Positions 37,301 to 39,165 of a stretch of DNA of 64,000 nucleotides are shown in pieces. Under the pieces are notes generated by a model. The model saw only the letters and a list, made by a program, of their open reading frames with translations, did no database searches and was not told where the DNA came from. The stretch is from Arion vulgaris (taxonomy: Eukaryota > Mollusca > Gastropoda > Stylommatophora > Arionidae), in the NCBI GenBank assembly GCA_020796225.1, contig CM036775.1:5764393-5828392 (forward strand). The letters run 5' to 3'. The position numbers and the translations under genes were made by a program. Numbering within the stretch: position 1 is the stretch's first letter; each line of letters starts with the position of its first letter.

Positions 37301-39165
37301 TCTATGATTCATTGAAATGTTTCCGATGTACTCCATCAGTGATGTCCAAAGGTGTTCAGTCAAATGTGTGTTATTTAGGAGAAGAGGTAAGTGAGTTCAT
37401 ACATTTTACTGCATTATCTATTGTCCATCCATCCCCAGGTTGATGATGGAAATGGTTGTCCACTCTTGCCGTTAAGTGTAGGGGTGGGATATTTAATTTG
37501 CCTTCCAGGGCCAGATGAGTCGCCCTTGTTGTGTTACATCCGTATTTATTTAGTGTAGCCTTGATATTGTCTATCCATCTTTTTCTTGGTTTTCCCTTAT
37601 CTCTAGTACCCAATCTCTTTTTATTATATACTGTTATTGGTGGTTAGTTGTATTTCATTCTTATTAAATGTCCAAACCTCTGCATTTGTTGTCTTTCAAT
37701 GTATTTGGTGCATGAAGTTATGCCCACTCTGCTTCTGATGTCCTCATTTCGTAGTCTATCTTTCCTGGTGACCCCACTGATTTCCTCAAGCATTTCATTT
37801 CACATGTGGTGAGCTTTCTGGGGTGTTTTGCTGTCAGAGACCAATTTTATTATATTAAAAAACAATTTCCTTAGTCTTTTCAGACTTATGTGGAGCGTCT
37901 TGCCGAATAGATTAGAGTACAGCTCCCATACGAATGACCCAGGTTTCAATCCTGGTACGGCCTAGGAGTTTTTACCTGGGGTGACAAAGAAAATCCTAAC
38001 CTGAACAGTTTCATGGCAACTGAACTAGCCATGCAGCCATTAAACTCCACAGGTTCATGTCCTCCACCTGTCCTGCGCCGTCCTAAAAAGCAGTATTACA
38101 AGCAGTAATGATAGTTTTTTTTCAAACCTTAGGGTATGAATTCACTTCTCATTTCTAGACCCTAGTGTGCAGGAAGTAGTAGGGCCTGTTCTTTTCCTCA
38201 CATGTAGAACGTCAAGTGTGGGATTGAACCTGCAACCATCTTGTGCTCGAGTCGACAGGCAAACACTTATGCATTACGCTAATTTGTCCTACATTTCACC
38301 AGTCTGTTAATTTATTTTTCCAATCAAACTGATGTTATTAACTCTTTCCATGCTTTTTGCAGCACACTGCGCTACATCGAAAGTCCGTTGAACACCATTA
38401 GTCGCAGACTGCACCACATCGGAAGTCCGTTGAACGCCATTAGCCGCACACTGCACCATAGAGTTGCTTCTCTTATAAGAAGTTTTTTCTAGTTTTACTT
38501 CTACTGTTTTACTTCTACTTTTTAACCTTGTTATTCTATTAGGTTGTCCAGGTTTCTTCAATTTAGTATATAATAATATATATATGTTTATTTATTGACA
38601 AGTAGTTGGAATATTTCATTTAAAAAAAATATTATTTTACCCCCTTGAATTAACTGTTTAATAATTGAGGAAATAACTCGGCGTGGAAAGAGGTAATGAT
38701 ATTATTATTGATGTTTCTGTTGTTGTAGTTAATGTTAAAGGTAATAATCAGGATGGTGGTAATGTTGATTATAATGACGATGATAATGTTGGTGGTAATT
38801 ATAATGTTTATAATGGTGGTAATGATGATGATAATGTTTATTGTGGTGGCGATGATGATGGTAGTGATGGTGGTAATGTTTATGATGCTGATGATGATAA
38901 TGATGGTGGTGATGATGATGGTAGTGGTAACAGCTCTAGGATAAAGCAGAATCATCTAGCTAAGTGTTTCAATCACAAATTTATTGCTATTTTGTTACTC
39001 AAGGTTATAAAAGCAACACAAGCCATGCTTCCTAATGGCACTGAGATAATCCTCCATGGATTGAAAGAAGAAGACATTGCAGCAGAGATAGATGCAGTAG
39101 CATCATCCATTCTTCACATTGTTGATGGTTGTATCAAGATGTTTGAACATGATGTTTTATATTAA
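1165..39165 (+). CDS. Overall gene model: secretory-pathway protein with two degenerate kinase-like modules (11 exons, 5' incomplete)
   Basis: Eleven segments, each bounded by AG and GT, join with compatible phases (0, 1, 1, 0, 1, 1, 0, 1, 1, 0) into 613 codons plus TAA. Residues 1-195 resemble the DIPK/FAM69 (PIP49_C) kinase domain from helix C onward. Residues 228-293 form a cysteine-rich module. Residues 400-613 resemble the FAM20/four-jointed/GASK kinase family. The first module has lost the catalytic Asp and the DFG Asp equivalents. The second keeps one Asp (496) but has AAD where DNG is expected. The glycine loop, the beta-3 lysine and any signal peptide lie upstream of the window. Known members of these families act in the ER or Golgi lumen or outside the cell, so a secretory location is inferred. 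Domain assignment is from motif memory, not a search. Exon joining is strong; family naming is moderate. Confidence 0.7.
1425..2435 (+). mobile_element. RT-type LINE fragment with reverse transcriptase motifs, frameshifted
   Basis: One frame (to 1894) carries VSGVRQGCVLSPLLF (RT block with QG...SP), then LFADDQVIVSS, the FADD form of the catalytic motif, and FTYLGAFFQ. The frame then shifts (around 1850-1890) to a segment with RTLCYQCQTWTLTT and later breaks again. Only the middle of an ORF2-like protein is present. It sits in the intron after exon 1. Confidence 0.8.
2455..2722 (+). mobile_element. SINE-A copy
   Basis: Begins near TGTTGCCGGGGCTCGCAAGG and ends AAGTGGTCGATATGGAGCGT followed by (GAA)n. 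It contains the shared GTAAGAGGC core and the TTGTAGGTGCATAGCTGGCA block. Confidence 0.75.
2763..3712. repeat. 30-bp minisatellite with a higher-order variant
   Basis: The unit is close to CAAAACATGATACACAATCT followed by CGAGACGTTC. About 14 units run from 2763 to 3220. From 3220 to 3712 the unit is joined to an AAATAAATATGTTTTAACGG segment and GCTACAGGAATATGACC, giving a longer compound repeat. The open frames over it are a by-product of the 30-bp (divisible by 3) period. Confidence 0.9.
3865..4198 (+). mobile_element. LINE C-terminal fragment with (GAA)n tail
   Basis: Encodes MRWYDQITNRELRERTKQIP, then KRRWRWIGHTLRR and RGRRTWRRKLETDIK, the conserved end of a CR1/RTE-like ORF2. After broken coding sequence the 3' end is GTGAAGAAGAAGAAGAAA, matching the tail type of SINE-A and SINE-B. 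Confidence 0.75.
4265..4425 (-). mobile_element. RT-type LINE C-terminal fragment
   Basis: On the minus strand it reads WLQDIKETMTIDKVGELARD and ends near YKGYAP, matching the plus-strand copy at 26399-26740. Confidence 0.65.
4735..4888. repeat. Tandem duplication, two ~75-bp units
   Basis: AAAAGGACGCGGTTGCCTCT through CACTTTTAGTTTA occurs twice in a row (about 4739-4812 and 4815-4888) with few changes. Confidence 0.8.
4890..5430. repeat. Diverged direct repeat, two ~270-bp copies
   Basis: The first copy (about 4895-5150) and second (about 5195-5430) share in order: CGAATATT.ACTGTATTAGC, ACTATACAGAAAAC, TTGAAATTGGTAG, CTGACTGAT and TTGGTAATC. Indels are frequent. There is no coding signal. 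Confidence 0.6.
5618..6085 (+). mobile_element. RT-type LINE C-terminal fragment, frameshifted
   Basis: Contains KKQTQMV(K)FDHL-like and then LKMESSRGRDRPRKRWIDGV in the frame 5824-6009. The RGRDRPRKRW motif is diagnostic of these LINE tails. There are several breaks. Confidence 0.65.
6150..6455 (+). mobile_element. SINE-B variant copy
   Basis: The 5' part is GTGGTTACCAGGGCCTAAAT and GTCGTAAGAGGTGACTAAGG as in SINE-B. The 3' part differs: GCTAGCTACCCCACACCGTA, AAACACACCAATGCTA and TGGTACATCGGTCTG. The same 3' half recurs at 31985-32270. Confidence 0.7.
6505..6703 (+). CDS. Exon 2: degenerate catalytic loop and DFG region
   Basis: The acceptor is AATCATACAG and the donor AAAG|GTCAGT; phase 0 in, phase 1 out. 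The peptide MALQVTKLLLYLDNSTFG matches the helix E segment of the FAM69 family. In an ungapped alignment to the family pattern G-P-L-H-L-C-D-V-K-P-x-N-F, the window has GSLRFTQLSLSDF, so the catalytic Asp is Gln87, the Lys is Ser89 and the Asn is Asp92. VKLAELDG follows, with Glu105 where the DFG-equivalent Asp is expected. C116 and C122 start the cysteine cluster typical of this family. The first codon is ATG, but no signal peptide follows and exon 1 joins in phase, so it is treated as internal. Confidence 0.8.
6734..6986 (-). mobile_element. Full-length SINE-B (253 bp) with 15-bp TSD
   Basis: Flanked by exact copies of GTAGTTTGTTGTCTT (6719-6733 and 6987-7001). Reading the minus strand it starts CGCCCGAGTGGTTACC-like and ends in GAAGAAGAA. 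It inserted just inside the 5' end of the intron after exon 2, separating the donor from the following minisatellite. Confidence 0.9.
7002..7830. repeat. Degenerate minisatellite, ~33-36 bp units
   Basis: Two unit types: TTTATGGGGAGGGCTTATGT with TTAGTTGC (7002-7390) and GAGGTCTTCTGTTGTCTGTA with GTTTCTTTACG (7405-7570), then a TTTATGGTGGGATTTAGGC type (7660-7830). It lies in the intron after exon 2 and, without the SINE-B insertion, starts about 30 bases from the donor. Confidence 0.85.
8110..8307 (+). CDS. Exon 3: cysteine cluster and C-lobe helices of the first kinase-like module
   Basis: The acceptor is CTTTCCTCCAG and the donor CATC|GTGAGT; phase 1 in and out. It begins GNFCQNGFCEG (C133 and C138), which with C116 and C122 gives the four-cysteine insert seen in FAM69-like proteins. 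A helical segment (YYVITYIFKAML) and a second one (TKELMIALQVLFNKH) follow, as expected for the end of the C-lobe. It has no stop and lies between a minisatellite-filled intron and a MITE-1 copy. Confidence 0.78.
8570..8735 (+). mobile_element. LINE ORF2 C-terminal remnant
   Basis: Frame from ATGAAGAAC reads MKNFSIGPSTWEKLADDRVA, then WKAILQDAESFEKRL and RDKRKLSQK, the typical 'TWE.LA.DR..W' end of RTE/CR1-like ORF2. A minus-strand relative is at 49985-50175. Confidence 0.65.
8790..9105 (-). mobile_element. tRNA-related SINE-like segment
   Basis: Near 9000-9100 the minus strand carries a GGTTCGAACC-like box B (from AGGTTCGAACCC) and a candidate box A upstream (TAGTAGCTCGGCCTGCTAGC). The 8810-8970 part (TCTGACTTCAG-like end) recurs at 50440-50560. 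Confidence 0.4.
9497..9648 (-). mobile_element. LINE 3' end with (TAAC)n tail
   Basis: The minus strand reads QESKLLGCKTIQDLQLLA-like coding ending near the tail TAACTAACTAACTAA. An almost identical plus-strand end is at 42550-42745. Confidence 0.7.
9650..10067. other. Intronic sequence, nothing recognised
   Basis: A short imperfect echo exists between 9395-9445 and 9935-9975 (AAGTCCTT.T.AGGACT). No coding, RNA or repeat family is otherwise seen. Confidence 0.4.
10068..10285 (+). mobile_element. SINE-C copy
   Basis: tRNA-like head: GAGCGTCTGTCCGAATGGAT (box A region) and CAGGTTCAATCCACGG (box B). The body has CATAAAGAAAAATTCTAGCC, ACTGCACTAGCCATGCAGCC and CTGCCCTAAAAAGCGGTA. Confidence 0.8.
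10290..10861. other. AT-rich intronic sequence
   Basis: Holds an (ACAA)n-like microsatellite at 10375-10420 and short TTGATTTATTTTATTGTTCA echoes at 10730-10830. No exon with matching phases was found. Confidence 0.5.
10862..11318 (-). mobile_element. RNase H-type LINE fragment
   Basis: On the minus strand it reads VFVPGHMG(A)..GNERA, then VWQEKNGTTGIRVGSSIIIE and GDRSTYGHVQSAMKIFQTE. This is the end of the RNase H domain (the PGH motif) and the downstream C-terminus. It is broken by shifts. Confidence 0.7.
11378..11481. repeat. Palindrome in left foldback arm
   Basis: GATGTTATCTATCCATCGTG and onward (about 45 bases) pairs with its reverse complement ending at 11481 around a short spacer. 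Both halves are the GRPRTRWIDN-coding part of a LINE in opposite orientations. Confidence 0.85.
11685..11830 (-). mobile_element. SINE-D head fragment
   Basis: Minus strand: a gap-free tRNA-like head with AAGTGGCTAAGAC, then GTGGGTTTGAATCCGGA (box B) followed by AGAGTAACATGTGCAA and CATGAGACCCCTAGGATT. Confidence 0.6.
12150..12300 (+). mobile_element. RNase H-type LINE tail fragment
   Basis: CTGGATGTCTGAGGGACAGA, TTTAATCAGCGAGTCACAGG and CATCGGGTCAGTAACCAATA match the tail seen in full at 17130-17295 and 41440-41580. Confidence 0.65.
12330..12550 (+). mobile_element. SINE-C copy
   Basis: GAGCATCTGGCCGAACTGAA, CAGGTTCAATCCCGTAAGGC, and the body with CCTAAAAAGCGGTAACACGG. Its 3' end was hit by SINE-G. 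Confidence 0.8.
12562..12761 (+). mobile_element. Full-length SINE-G (200 bp) with 11-bp TSD
   Basis: Flanked by AAGACATGACA (12551-12561 and 12762-12772). tRNA-like head with GCGTTGGACTATGGGTGACT and GCGGGTTCAATTCGCGG (box B). The body has GTTCGTGGCACCGAACCGAA, and the end is a poly-A run after CTTCTGGATCGG. Confidence 0.9.
13215..13383 (+). mobile_element. SINE-B, 3' two thirds
   Basis: GCTGAAATTGGATGCACGTG, GGGGCCTACCAAACCAATGT, CAAACATATCACAAAGAGTG and an AAGAAGAAGAAG tail. Confidence 0.75.
13588..13691. repeat. Palindrome in right foldback arm
   Basis: The mirror of the left-arm palindrome: GATGTTATCTATCCATCGTG pairs with CATGATGGATAGATAACATC across a ~20-base centre. Confidence 0.85.
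13838..13990 (+). mobile_element. SINE-B variant, 5' part
   Basis: ACCCGAGTGGTTACCAGGGC, GTCGTAAGAGGCGACTAAGG, then CATGGGGCTAGTTACCCCAC and AAACACTAGATAGCTACA, as in the variant copies. Confidence 0.7.
14000..14135 (+). mobile_element. LINE 3' end with GAAGAAG tail
   Basis: CTGGAAAAGATGGCCTTGGA and GGCCTTGGTTGCGGACATAT followed by GCGAAGGGTGAAGAAGAAGT. The minus-strand fragment 36214-36542 is a longer relative. Confidence 0.55.
14402..14658 (-). mobile_element. Full-length SINE-A (257 bp) with 12-bp TSD
   Basis: Flanked by ATTTATTTATCT (14390-14401 and 14659-14670). Minus strand runs from GGGGGCCCACAAGGGAAGCA to the GAAGAAGAA tail, with GTCGTAAGAGGCGACTGAGG inside. Confidence 0.88.
14730..15195 (+). 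mobile_element. RT-type LINE C-terminal fragment, broken
   Basis: Carries the same order as 640-1135: GTATGGGTGTGAAGCATGGA, CCTCCGTATATCATGGACAG, TATTTTGGACATATAAAGAG and AGAAGATTGATTCATGATGT, with frameshifts and an in-frame stop. Confidence 0.7.
15205..15640 (+). mobile_element. SINE-E copy
   Basis: tRNA-like head CTCTGGGGCATAGAGGTTAG and CCAGGTTCGCTCCCTCGTGG (box B). The body has AGAGATCCCTGATCTCAGTG, AAAACGTAGGTCCCATGTTA, CAAAATTACATCGGGGACCC and ends near GAAGTGCAATGATGATGG. At more than 400 bp it is the longest SINE-like family here. Confidence 0.75.
15854..15948 (+). CDS. Exon 4: charged linker
   Basis: The acceptor is TTTATCCGCAG and the donor GAT|GTAAGT; phase 1 in, phase 0 out. 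The 32-residue peptide is rich in K, R and E (PNRFDKRRKESMEKGE) with two YYV tripeptides, and joins the first kinase-like module to the cysteine-rich module. No domain is recognised. It is supported by strong splice signals and phase agreement on both sides. Confidence 0.7.
16198..16318 (-). mobile_element. SINE-C 5' part
   Basis: Minus strand GGAAGAGCATCTGGTCAATT, GGAGACCCGTGTTCAGTCCA and TTATGTCGGGACATAAAAG-like body start. Confidence 0.75.
16340..16595 (-). mobile_element. SINE-F copy
   Basis: Minus strand: AGCGGTAGTGAGCTCGATCA, CCTGGTTCAAACCCCACGGC (box B), GGCAAAAATAGACCTCACCG, GAAATGACAAACTACTAAAG and ATCAACGACTCGTTTACTGT. Confidence 0.8.
16650..17295 (+). mobile_element. RNase H-type LINE fragment with most of the RNase H domain
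   Basis: Across several frames it reads TDGSVHRGEKSGWGFLAS, MEVEAVTAALHWHSGN and VVVSDSQSMLHKI, so the DGS, E and SDS catalytic positions of RNase HI are visible. A damaged PGHVG segment, TGCLRGRVRSVFNQR and CPECIDVSLVTNNQ follow. Frameshifts make it non-functional. Confidence 0.75.
17395..17560. repeat. 32-bp minisatellite, ~5 copies
   Basis: The unit is CACACTGCTACCGGGTTGTT followed by GCCCAGTGTCGT, nearly perfect. Confidence 0.92.
17610..18010 (-). mobile_element. RT-type LINE fragment interrupted by SINE-B
   Basis: Outside the SINE, the minus strand carries RRTTKKMVRWHSRI-like coding, GRPRKRW-like remnants and TCTACAACAGAACATC, resuming past 17980. Confidence 0.55.
17738..17979 (+). mobile_element. 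Full-length SINE-B (242 bp) with 9-bp TSD
   Basis: Flanked by ATTAAGAGG (17729-17737 and 17980-17988). Starts TTGCCCAAGTGGTTGCTGGG and ends AACGCAAAGAAGAAG. Confidence 0.88.
18126..18324 (+). CDS. Exon 5: cysteine-rich module
   Basis: The acceptor is CCTTTCACAG and the donor GAAA|GTAAGT; phase 0 in, phase 1 out. The 66 residues contain RNFPGLYDYPCPG and SWGCVFIVNSLQEAAKLC, then C280 and C282. Five cysteines (251, 260, 274, 280, 282) with W258 suggest a small disulfide-stabilised extracellular fold. I do not recognise the named family; a PAN/WSC-like module is only a guess. A G-rich minisatellite starts about 40 bases past the donor. Confidence 0.8.
18365..19195. repeat. G-rich minisatellite in intron 5
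   Basis: Built from GGCTATGGGAGGGGGAACTC-like and GGCTATGGGGGTCTCTGTA-like units of about 16-24 bp. The + strand is strongly G-biased with many GGGGG runs, so it could form G-quadruplexes. It starts about 40 bases after the exon 5 donor. Confidence 0.9.
19200..19890. other. Intronic flank of the satellite
   Basis: No gene found. From about 19640 the sequence gradually contains pieces like ATACTTGAA, AACATATA and ACTTGACAT, suggesting a decayed edge of the satellite that follows. Confidence 0.5.
19891..24932. repeat. 5-kb satellite of the 12-mer TTGAACATATAC
   Basis: About 420 head-to-tail units. Variants ACACATAC and AATACATAC are concentrated between 23210 and 24500, where a 36-bp order (ATATAC, ACATAC, AATACATAC endings) recurs. 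The reverse strand has no stop in any of the three frames, which produces the long artificial open frames here. It lies inside the intron between exons 5 and 6. Confidence 0.97.
24944..25042. mobile_element. hAT-like terminus remnant (tentative)
   Basis: The segment ends AAAAGGTTGGGAAACACTG, the reverse complement of the CAGTG.TTCCCAACC ends common in hAT (Charlie-like) elements. No matching left end was found, so only one terminus is claimed. Confidence 0.35.
25194..25457 (+). CDS. Exon 6: linker between the modules
   Basis: The acceptor is CCTCTTTCTAG and the donor AAAG|GTAATC; phase 1 in and out. The 87 residues start SLTIVLKNSTDSDP, with one N-glycosylation sequon (NST), continue through a basic/serine-rich stretch (NSKKKKDVDGV, QESSS) and end in a basic helix (SREKRLMAHLRFK). 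No catalytic motif is visible. It follows a 6.9-kb intron holding the 5-kb satellite. Confidence 0.72.
25655..26310 (+). repeat. Tandem array of a SINE-C tRNA-like head, 44-bp units
   Basis: About 15 copies of GGAGTAGCGACTGGCTGAAT with GGATTAGAGCGCAGCTACCATGTA-type second half. The unit equals the 5' head (box A region) of SINE-C; the box B and SINE body follow only after the last unit. It lies 200 bases downstream of the exon 6 donor. Confidence 0.9.
26311..26880 (+). mobile_element. SINE-C body after the head array, split by a LINE
   Basis: 26311-26366 and 26742-26880 together give the SINE-C body (GTTCTATTCACGGACAGGCT, then AATCCTAACCTGAACAACTT and AAAAAAGCGGTACTACAGGC). The LINE insertion between is bounded by GGACATAAA. 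Confidence 0.8.
26367..26741 (+). mobile_element. 5'-truncated RT-type LINE with TSD and GAT-rich tail
   Basis: Flanked by GGACATAAA (26358-26366, 26742-26750). The open frame 26399-26734 reads KIRYFGHIKRHDGLERKILE, then GRPRRRWLQDIKETMIM and ends SYIGYAP. The 3' end is TTGATGATGAT. It is the least damaged copy of this tail and probably a recent insertion. Confidence 0.88.
26939..27142 (-). mobile_element. Full-length SINE-G (204 bp) with 12-bp TSD
   Basis: Flanked by GGTAATCTGCTT (26927-26938, 27143-27154). Minus strand: GCGCGTTGGACTACGGGTGA, GCGGGTTCAATTCGCGGGAT and the poly-A end (a T run at 26937-26951). Confidence 0.9.
27185..27432 (-). mobile_element. SINE-D copy, nearly complete
   Basis: Minus strand has a well-kept tRNA-like head: GTGGCTAAGTGGTTAAGCCC (box A) and GTCGTGGGTTCGAGTCTGGA (box B), then GCAATTTTTTCCAGAGACCC and a body ending AATCCTTCGGCT. 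Confidence 0.85.
27501..27798 (-). mobile_element. MITE-1 copy (298 bp)
   Basis: Ends TTAACTTTTTCC and GGAAAGAGTTAA are imperfect inverted repeats with TTAA at both tips. Inside are AAAACTGGACAACCTATTAG and AAGGGAAGCAACTCGAATGG, as in the other copies. Confidence 0.8.
27910..28090 (+). mobile_element. SINE-A 3' part
   Basis: AAAACGCATGTGCTGGCCTA, TTTGTAGGCGCATAACTGGC and AGTGGTTAACAAGTGGTCAA. Confidence 0.75.
28150..28450 (-). mobile_element. RT-type LINE fragment
   Basis: Minus strand reads MWFYRRMMRIPWTAKMTNFE, VLNEIKTQRKFS and FFRHVMRREGLEHIVTTGKI. It starts at a CATCATCATC tail next to the SINE debris and ends close to the exon 7 acceptor. Confidence 0.7.
28484..28713 (+). CDS. Exon 7: start of the FAM20/GASK-like module
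   Basis: The acceptor is TTATTTTCTCAG and the donor GGG|GTAAGT; phase 1 in, phase 0 out. It contains FIVNLPDYLPDGTNN, then DHLAYAVVYQLDRILG. In FAM20, four-jointed and GASK proteins a helix ending in LDR(V/I)LG immediately precedes a proline-containing strand, and exon 8 supplies that strand (LYHTPPCVSREL). A 38-bp minisatellite begins about 30 bases after the donor. Confidence 0.8.
28745..30095. repeat. 38-bp minisatellite, ~35 copies
   Basis: The unit is TGCATTGTCTCTTGCTCAAA followed by AGTACTTGTTTTCTTCCC. The proximal copies have CTTCCC, the middle ones GTTCCC, and the last ones are 41-bp with GTTGTTCCC. The + strand is open in all three frames, so very long false reading frames appear. 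It starts about 30 bases after the exon 7 donor. Confidence 0.95.
30325..30505 (-). mobile_element. SINE-D body fragment
   Basis: AGACTTCAGTGCACCGGGTT, TGGCACACCATCTGCAGAGA and GATCCTGCAATAATCCTATG match the SINE-D body; the tRNA-like head is missing. Confidence 0.75.
30535..30775 (-). mobile_element. SINE-F copy
   Basis: Minus strand: GCTTAGGGGATAATGACTCG, TGAGTTCGAATCACGCTGCG (box B) and TTTCGGTGGATTTTTACAAT, with the GTAAAGGATACGC end. Confidence 0.75.
30867..30993 (+). CDS. Exon 8: PP-strand and putative catalytic-loop region
   Basis: The acceptor is TTCTACCTAG and the donor TCAG|GTTTGT; phase 0 in, phase 1 out. LYHTPPCVSREL completes the LDRxLG...PPxxxR signature. WDEVFNPLINSSDGTLS aligns with the family segment around the catalytic Asp (F-D-F-L-I-G-N-x-D-R), with D496 kept but G497 for Arg and N493/S494 for Gly/Asn. 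It can join either exon 9 or the alternative terminal exon at 32856. Confidence 0.75.
31050..31500 (+). mobile_element. SINE-F copy split by a LINE
   Basis: Head GGTAATGAGCTCGATCACAA before the insertion; box B CCTGGTTCAAACTCCAAAGC after it, and the AAATCAACAACTCATTTACT end. Confidence 0.8.
31079..31297 (-). mobile_element. LINE C-terminal insertion in SINE-F
   Basis: Flanked by AAGAGT (31073-31078, 31298-31303). Minus strand reads HIKRHEGLEKPIMEGGIPAK, RRRGRPRRKWIQDVTDG and ends TGATGA. It is a 5'-truncated copy of the same LINE as 36766-37040. Confidence 0.82.
31508..31735 (+). mobile_element. SINE-C copy
   Basis: GGAGCATCTGGCCGTATGGA, CGGGTTCAATCCCTGGTAAG and ACTGCACTAGCCATGCTGGG, ending GGCAAAAAGCAGTAACACAG. 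Confidence 0.85.
31985..32270 (+). mobile_element. SINE-B variant copy
   Basis: GCCTGAGTAGTTGCCGCCGC, GTCGTAAGAGGCGACTATAG, GCTACCCCACACCGTAAAAA and GGAGATCTGGTACATCGGTC; same design as 6150-6455. Confidence 0.75.
32290..32800 (+). mobile_element. LINE ORF2 C-terminus, one open frame
   Basis: Continuous frame with HFHISCLHRLLKINWQDKIP, AYVRWAGHVARIPVKRIPKH, GGRRLAGGHKKYFKDTLKVS and WESLVQDRQMWRC, the standard end of the 'craniofacial development protein 2-like' LINE proteins. No stop for about 190 codons, so it is relatively young. The frame runs on by chance into exon 8b sequence. Confidence 0.82.
32856..32956 (+). CDS. Candidate alternative terminal exon (8b)
   Basis: The acceptor is TATCTCTTACAG, and the exon starts with two bases that complete the split Gly codon left by exon 8. 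The peptide reads LLVVPVHKYVKNTRLTLQPL, continues RDMVSELEPLTR and stops at TAA. It is phase-compatible with exon 8 and would give a shorter product lacking exons 9-11. No AATAAA is seen close downstream. A LINE tail ends about 60 bases upstream, so chance openness cannot be excluded. Confidence 0.4.
32957..34014. other. AT-rich intronic stretch, no gene seen
   Basis: Apart from a decayed MITE-2-like piece near 33958-34014 (TTAATGGACCATTGC), I recognise nothing. An open frame at 33461-33685 on the minus strand lacks family features. Confidence 0.5.
34015..34556. repeat. 23-bp AT-rich minisatellite, ~23 copies
   Basis: The unit is AGAAGTAATTAATTTTGTAA TTT with GTGATTT variants. It ends about 70 bases before the exon 9 acceptor. 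Confidence 0.93.
34628..34687 (+). CDS. Exon 9: 60-base exon with the altered DNG region
   Basis: The acceptor is CTTGTTTGACAG and the donor TCAA|GTAAGT; phase 1 in and out. The split codon with exon 8 makes Asp501, giving DHFIYFAADQAFNSKDVDMS. FIYFAADQAF sits where FAM20-like kinases have a hydrophobic strand plus DNG and a Phe, so the metal-binding Asp is replaced by Ala507. It is short and was found by phase and motif rather than length. An AT-rich minisatellite ends about 70 bases before the acceptor. Confidence 0.65.
34700..35394. other. Intronic stretch, mostly unassigned
   Basis: ACATTAGTAGAGACCTAAGG to AATAAGAATGATCAAAA (34910-34995) is partly repeated at 285-330, so it includes an unnamed repeat. 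No exon found. Confidence 0.4.
35395..35960 (+). mobile_element. RNase H-type LINE fragment split by SINE-B
   Basis: Outside the SINE it reads ELKMEKGDVLLSLGDLLLDE, TSRTGCLRDRERSVFNQ and a GETEHLWVC-like end. It is colinear with 16990-17295. Confidence 0.72.
35418..35670 (-). mobile_element. Full-length SINE-B (253 bp) with 12-bp TSD
   Basis: Flanked by GTTGGGGAACTT (35406-35417, 35671-35682). The minus strand starts CGCCCGAGTGGTTACCGAGG and ends AACGAACGCAAAGAAGAAG. It has the same length as the copy at 6734-6986. Confidence 0.92.
36043..36595 (+). mobile_element. SINE-C copy split by a LINE
   Basis: GGAGCATCTGGCCAAATAGG and the body up to 36213, then CTACGCTGCCCGAAAAAGTG after the insertion. 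Confidence 0.78.
36214..36542 (-). mobile_element. LINE 3' fragment with 12-bp TSD
   Basis: Flanked by TACCCCTGCCCT (36202-36213, 36543-36554). Minus strand runs through GGAAGGCCTTGGATAGGCGG and GGTTGCGGACCTATGCTTCC to GGGCAAAGGGTAACAAAC. Related to 14000-14135. Confidence 0.78.
36668..36765 (+). mobile_element. RNase H-type LINE tail remnant
   Basis: ATCAGTATGCATACCCTTTA, GAGACTGAGCACCTATGGGT and CAGTTCAATAACCAATAA match 35865-35955. Confidence 0.65.
36766..37040 (-). mobile_element. RT-type LINE C-terminal fragment
   Basis: Open minus frame: LQIRKRKFRYFGHIKRHQGL, EKTIMEGGIPAKRRRGRPRR, RWIQDVTHGLNMTAAEAGHL. The + strand start shows the CATCAAATAG tail found at 31079. Confidence 0.8.
37045..37230. 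repeat. Short degenerate minisatellite before exon 10
   Basis: Repeated TTGGACTCTTCC and CCCCACGTTGGACT phrases, roughly 15-25 bp apart, ending about 40 bases before the exon 10 acceptor. Confidence 0.75.
37268..37386 (+). CDS. Exon 10: C-lobe segment
   Basis: The acceptor is TACTTTTCCAG and the donor GAG|GTAAGT; phase 1 in, phase 0 out. Joined to exon 9 it reads MSNYLNHCQFSRNVYDSLKC, then FRCTPSVMSKGVQSNVCYLGEE. The L-x-x-C-x-F-x-R-x-x-Y-x-x-L pattern resembles the helix after the DNG motif in GASK/four-jointed proteins. Four cysteines fit an extracellular or lumenal protein. Both flanks are LINE debris. Confidence 0.72.
37395..37865 (-). mobile_element. RT-type LINE fragment
   Basis: Minus strand: GTRDKGKPRKRWIDNIKATL, NKYGCNTTRATHLALEGKLN, plus earlier pieces VYNKKRLGTR and MQRFGHLIR. 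It begins nine bases after the exon 10 donor. Confidence 0.75.
37892..38115 (+). mobile_element. SINE-C copy
   Basis: GGAGCGTCTTGCCGAATAGA, CAGGTTTCAATCCTGGTACG and ACTGAACTAGCCATGCAGCC, ending CCTAAAAAGCAGTATTACAA. Confidence 0.85.
38140..38292 (-). mobile_element. tRNA-related SINE fragment
   Basis: Minus strand: GGACAAATTAGCGTAATGCA and GATGGTTGCAGGTTCAATCC (box B) followed by CACACTTGACG. It is not clearly one of the lettered families. Confidence 0.5.
38338..38696 (+). mobile_element. MITE-1 copy (359 bp)
   Basis: Starts TTAACTCTTTCCATGC and ends GGCGTGGAAAGAGGTAA. Contains two GTCCGTTGAAC...CACACTGC direct repeats and the TATATATGTTTATTTATTGA core. Confidence 0.85.
38697..38940. repeat. 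GGT/GAT-rich triplet repeat
   Basis: Imperfect GATGATGGTGGTAATGTT-type sequence. It is in frame with exon 11 on the + strand, coding an Asp/Gly/Asn-rich stretch if unspliced. Confidence 0.8.
39004..39165 (+). CDS. Exon 11: C-terminal exon with stop codon
   Basis: The acceptor is TTGTTACTCAAG, phase 0. The 53 residues include AMLPNGTEIILHGLKEEDIA, with one N-glycosylation sequon (NGT), and end KMFEHDVLY before TAA. The frame stays open upstream through an Asp/Gly/Asn-coding triplet repeat to 38683, so an unspliced reading would add a low-complexity stretch; the splice acceptor is preferred. No clear AATAAA is seen just downstream; repeats begin within about 60 bases. Confidence 0.72.
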   Translation, partial: VIKATQAMLPNGTEIILHGLKEEDIAAEIDAVASSILHIVDGCIKMFEHDVLY

